Source of the DNA: JBGQBN01 sp041494805
GTDB lineage: Bacteria; Acidobacteriota; Terriglobia; Terriglobales; Acidobacteriaceae
Assembly (NCBI GenBank): GCA_041494805.1
Contig: JBGQBN010000018.1
Span: 1 to 64,000 of the forward strand
Length of the DNA: 64,000 nucleotides
Direction of reading: 5' to 3'
Under the pieces are notes generated by a model. The model had not been told where the DNA came from. It saw only the letters and a program-made list of their open reading frames with translations, and searched no databases. Shown piece after piece: positions 61,886 through 64,000 of the stretch (its first letter is position 1; every line of letters starts with the position of its first letter). Made by a program: the position numbers and the translations under genes.

Positions 61886-62811
61886 AAGCTTCCCGGCAGA
61901 TCACCGTTGTGGCCAGCCTTCTGCTGGCGGCCTGCATGTTGGGAACGGTCCTTCTGTTGCAGCGCCTGGACCAGTTACGGACTGGAGCCACGCTGGAGGA
62001 AGCGCTCTACCTTTCCTCGCCCAAAGTCCTAAAGCGCATGAGCCTGGGCTACGACGGGCTGCTGGCAGATGTGTACTGGACCCGCGCCGTGCAGTACTTC
62101 GGGAACAAGCACCACCAAGGCGCCGAGCGTTACGACCTGCTGGCTCCACTGCTGGAGATTACCACTACGCTTGATCCCCAATTAATCGTTGCCTACGAGT
62201 ACGGCGCGAACTTCCTCGCACCGGCCCCGCCGAACGGGGCGGGCCTGCCGCAGCGGGCAATCGATCTGGTGGAGTACGGCATTGGCAATAATCCGGATGA
62301 ATGGCGGCTTTATTACGAGCTGGGTTTCATTCAATACATCGAGCTCAAGGATTATGCCGGAGCGGCGGACGCGTTCATCCGGGGGAGTAAGGTCCCCGAC
62401 GCACATCCTTTTCTCAAAGTGCTGGCGGCGCAGATGGCACAGCATGCCGGCGAACGGGAGACGGCCCGAATGCTGTGGAGCACCACCTACCAGACGGCGC
62501 AGGAGCATTCGATCCGCGCCAACGCAGCCGCCCATTTGCGGGCGTTGCAAGTGGACGAAGACGTCACCAACCTGGAGAGGGCCGTGGCCTGGTACCGGGA
62601 GAAGGTCGGCCATCTCCCTGTCGGCTTTTCTGATCTGGCAACGGCGGGCATGTTGCGCGGAACTCCGGTGGATCCGTTGGGCCATCCCTACAAACTGACT
62701 CCGGATGGCCGGGTGGAAGTGCGGGTGCCGGATGATTTGCCGTTTATCGAAAAGGGGATGCCGCTGGGATACGTGCCGCCGAAAGCACCGAAATTCCTGT
62801 CTACGGATTAG
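61882..62811 (+). CDS. membrane-anchored TPR-like protein
   Basis: 309 aa. One N-terminal helix (ITVVASLLLAACMLGTVLLL) anchors a helical repeat region (WRLYYELGFIQYIELKDYAGAADAFIRGSK, in parts) that resembles TPRs. The end, with TPVDPLGHPYKLTPDGRVEVRVP, is pilin-minor- or general-secretion-like (GG-type 'DPWGxPY' motif of type II pseudopilins). The start overlaps the permease stop by ATGA, so it is the third member of the operon, possibly the PilG counterpart. Confidence 0.75.
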   Translation: MKASRQITVVASLLLAACMLGTVLLLQRLDQLRTGATLEEALYLSSPKVLKRMSLGYDGLLADVYWTRAVQYFGNKHHQGAERYDLLAPLLEITTTLDPQLIVAYEYGANFLAPAPPNGAGLPQRAIDLVEYGIGNNPDEWRLYYELGFIQYIELKDYAGAADAFIRGSKVPDAHPFLKVLAAQMAQHAGERETARMLWSTTYQTAQEHSIRANAAAHLRALQVDEDVTNLERAVAWYREKVGHLPVGFSDLATAGMLRGTPVDPLGHPYKLTPDGRVEVRVPDDLPFIEKGMPLGYVPPKAPKFLSTD

Positions 62812-62869
62812 AGGATGGCGCAGGCTTTGGCTTTGGAGTAGAAAGACGTGGGCAGACCCCTGCGCCGTA

Positions 62870-62888
62870 TATTTACATTGTGTAAATA
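62870..62888 (+). promoter_or_regulatory. operator palindrome before brnTA
   Basis: TATTTACA-TTG-TGTAAATA, a perfect 8-bp inverted repeat, six bases before the brnT ATG. Suits autorepression by BrnA. Confidence 0.7.
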
Positions 62889-62894
62889 CATCCG

Positions 62895-63173
62895 ATGCGC
62901 TATAGTTGGGACAGAGAGAAGAACCGCCGCAATATCTCCCGGCATGGGATCGCCTTCGAGGATGCGCAGCGGATTTTCGACGGGCCAACGGTTGAAAAGG
63001 CCGATGAGCGTTTCGACTACGGCGAAAGTCGGGTCTATGCGGTTGGCCTGGTGAACGGCTTGGAAATTACGGTGGTTTACACGGATAGAAACCATGACGA
63101 AAGGCGCATCATCTCGGCGTGGCGAGCGGAACCGCACGAAAGACGCTACTACTGGCAAAACATCGAAAGCTAA
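62895..63173 (+). CDS. brnT: BrnT-family toxin
   Basis: 92 aa. YSWDREKNRRNISRHGIAFEDAQRIFDGP, YGESRVYAVGLVNGLEITVVYTDRN and RRIISAWRAEPHERRYY are the BrnT RelE-like mRNA-cutting fold. Its 3' end overlaps the antitoxin gene by 80 bases in a different frame. Confidence 0.93.
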   Translation: MRYSWDREKNRRNISRHGIAFEDAQRIFDGPTVEKADERFDYGESRVYAVGLVNGLEITVVYTDRNHDERRIISAWRAEPHERRYYWQNIES

Positions 63174-63450
63174 GCGCGGCGCCGGTACGGACTGGAACAA
63201 GCTGCGCCACATGAGCGACGCCCGGATACGCCGCGGCATTGCGTCGGAGCCCGACGTGCGCCCCACGGATGAAGAATTCTGGAAAGACGCCAAGGTGGTA
63301 TGGCCCACTCCAAAAACAGTTGTGACCATGCGGCTGGATGCTGACTTGCTGGCCTGGTTCCGGCAACAGCGCGGGTACCAAACCCGCATCAACGCCATCC
63401 TGCGCGCCTACATGAAAGCGCAGGAGTCCGGGGACAGGGAAGCCACCTAG
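63094..63450 (+). CDS. brnA: BrnA-family antitoxin
   Basis: 118 aa. TDWNKLRHMSDARIRRGIASEPDVRPTDEEFW and TVVTMRLDADLLAWFRQQRGYQTRINAILRAYM are the BrnA ribbon-helix-helix with N-terminal arm. The first ~30 residues are basic and encoded within the overlap with brnT; a start slightly downstream is possible. BrnA binds BrnT and the palindrome upstream. Confidence 0.92.
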   Translation: MTKGASSRRGERNRTKDATTGKTSKAKRGAGTDWNKLRHMSDARIRRGIASEPDVRPTDEEFWKDAKVVWPTPKTVVTMRLDADLLAWFRQQRGYQTRINAILRAYMKAQESGDREAT

Positions 63451-63603
63451 TTCTGAATGCGAACCGTGGATCGAACCTATTGATGTTCCTGTAAACGCAC
63501 GCCCCTGTATCGCTTGAGATTTCGGGGCACCGAGGAATCGCAGAGAGTCAAGGGATCGGTGTCTGTGACGTGTGACCCAAGGAGTTGTTTAAAATAGTTT
63601 CTC

Positions 63604-63700
63604 GGGACGGGCCCCACTTCTCGCAAAGAACGCGAGAAATGGGGCACCCCCAGTTGGGTTGGAGCCTATACCTGGGCCGGAGATGTCGGCCACCCGCCGT
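63604..63700 (+). repeat. dispersed repeat, family C (copy 3)
   Basis: A hairpin TTCTCGC...GCGAGAA, GGGGCACCC, a spacer and CTGGGCCGGAGATGTCGGCC then ACCCGCCG. It has the same order as the copies around vapBC 62 kb away. The rest of 63451-63791 shows nothing else I recognise. Confidence 0.6.
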
Positions 63701-63791
63701 CCTTCAGGCGGTGTGGCATCGCTAAAGCAACAACCAGCCCGGAACCTTTTTCCCAGAAAGGCGGAAAATCGCTTCCTTCGAGGATTCGTCA

Positions 63792-64000
63792 ATGGTGGAC
63801 TGGCAAGCACAAAAGAAGGCTCACCAACTGGAAATCTGTCCCGCATGTGGCGGGAAGATGCCGCTCGGGGGGGATACCTACAAGTGCGAGAAATGCGGAC
63901 ACTTCGAGCAGGACATATCGCTGCACGACATCGTTGAACGAGACGACCCGGCAAACTTGAAATTTTGCAACTGCGAATATTGTCTGAAGGAGCGGAGCGG
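63792..64000 (+). CDS. zinc-ribbon protein, partial (runs off the window)
   Basis: At least 69 codons, open to the window end. MVDWQAQKKAHQLEICPACG and CEKCGHFEQDISLHDIV form a CxxC...CxxC ribbon, and CNCEYC a second cluster. CGAGGATT lies upstream of the ATG. The family is not recognised; small Cys-cluster proteins of this kind often bind RNA or DNA. It has no stop within the window, so length and function are open. Confidence 0.6.
   Translation, partial: MVDWQAQKKAHQLEICPACGGKMPLGGDTYKCEKCGHFEQDISLHDIVERDDPANLKFCNCEYCLKERS

Overview
The window reads as chromosome of an Acidobacteriota bacterium, most likely class Terriglobia (Koribacter-like). Two adjacent secreted von Willebrand proteins are of the 'VWFA-related Acidobacterial' type. 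There is also a Ser/Thr kinase fused to a TolB-like propeller, a sedolisin protease, several secreted beta-propeller or beta-helix proteins, GC-rich coding sequence and many short palindromic repeats. This assignment is by protein family; no rRNA gene is present to confirm it.

Layout. 1-6.6 kb is an accessory block next to a tRNA-Asn gene. It holds a MazEF-like and a VapBC toxin-antitoxin pair, then an AT-richer patch. That patch contains a six-helix membrane protein with two nucleoside-deoxyribosyltransferase-like domains, a nucleoside-phosphorylase-like protein, a BglII/BstYI-type restriction enzyme with an MT-A70 methyltransferase, and a PD-(D/E)XK-like protein. 6.7-20.2 kb is mostly housekeeping: thiG (interrupted by an in-frame TAG), an FtsB-like protein, a phosphohexomutase, cutA, a sedolisin, a transsulfuration gene pair, two VWA proteins, a DUF1015 protein, a murein amidase and a GerMN protein. 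20.3-31.9 kb has rph, two unknown proteins, ParDE, an aldolase, an SDR, HigBA, guaA, a membrane protein, a response regulator and leuS. 32-44 kb has a REP-associated transposase with matching palindromes, DAHP synthase, a YVTN propeller protein, the kinase, secA and a three-domain acyl-activating/ACP/acyltransferase fusion. 43.9-50.9 kb has two tandem Xer recombinases, a DUF72 protein, a LigD-type polymerase and an M16 peptidase pair whose first member is separated from its signal peptide by an in-frame TAG. 51-57 kb has secreted beta-helix and FG-GAP proteins, a radical SAM protein and a Rieske oxygenase. 57.2-62.8 kb is a type IV pilin locus with a ~1 kb tandem duplication and a third pilin, followed by an ABC transporter and a membrane-anchored partner, resembling the pilA-pilGHI arrangement of myxobacteria. 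The right end holds BrnTA and a zinc-ribbon gene cut by the window edge.

Best leads: the membrane deoxyribosyltransferase-like plus phosphorylase pair beside the restriction system (candidate nucleotide-targeting defence); the RAYT transposase with REP/BIME copies scattered over 34 kb; palindromic repeats translated in frame inside leuS and the acyl-activating fusion; an identical 3' RNA element after all three pilin genes with sigma-54-like promoters before them; and two amber codons that split otherwise intact genes. Five toxin-antitoxin modules lie in the 64 kb, and each has a visible repeat or palindrome at its promoter. All functions are inferred by reading; no database search was run.
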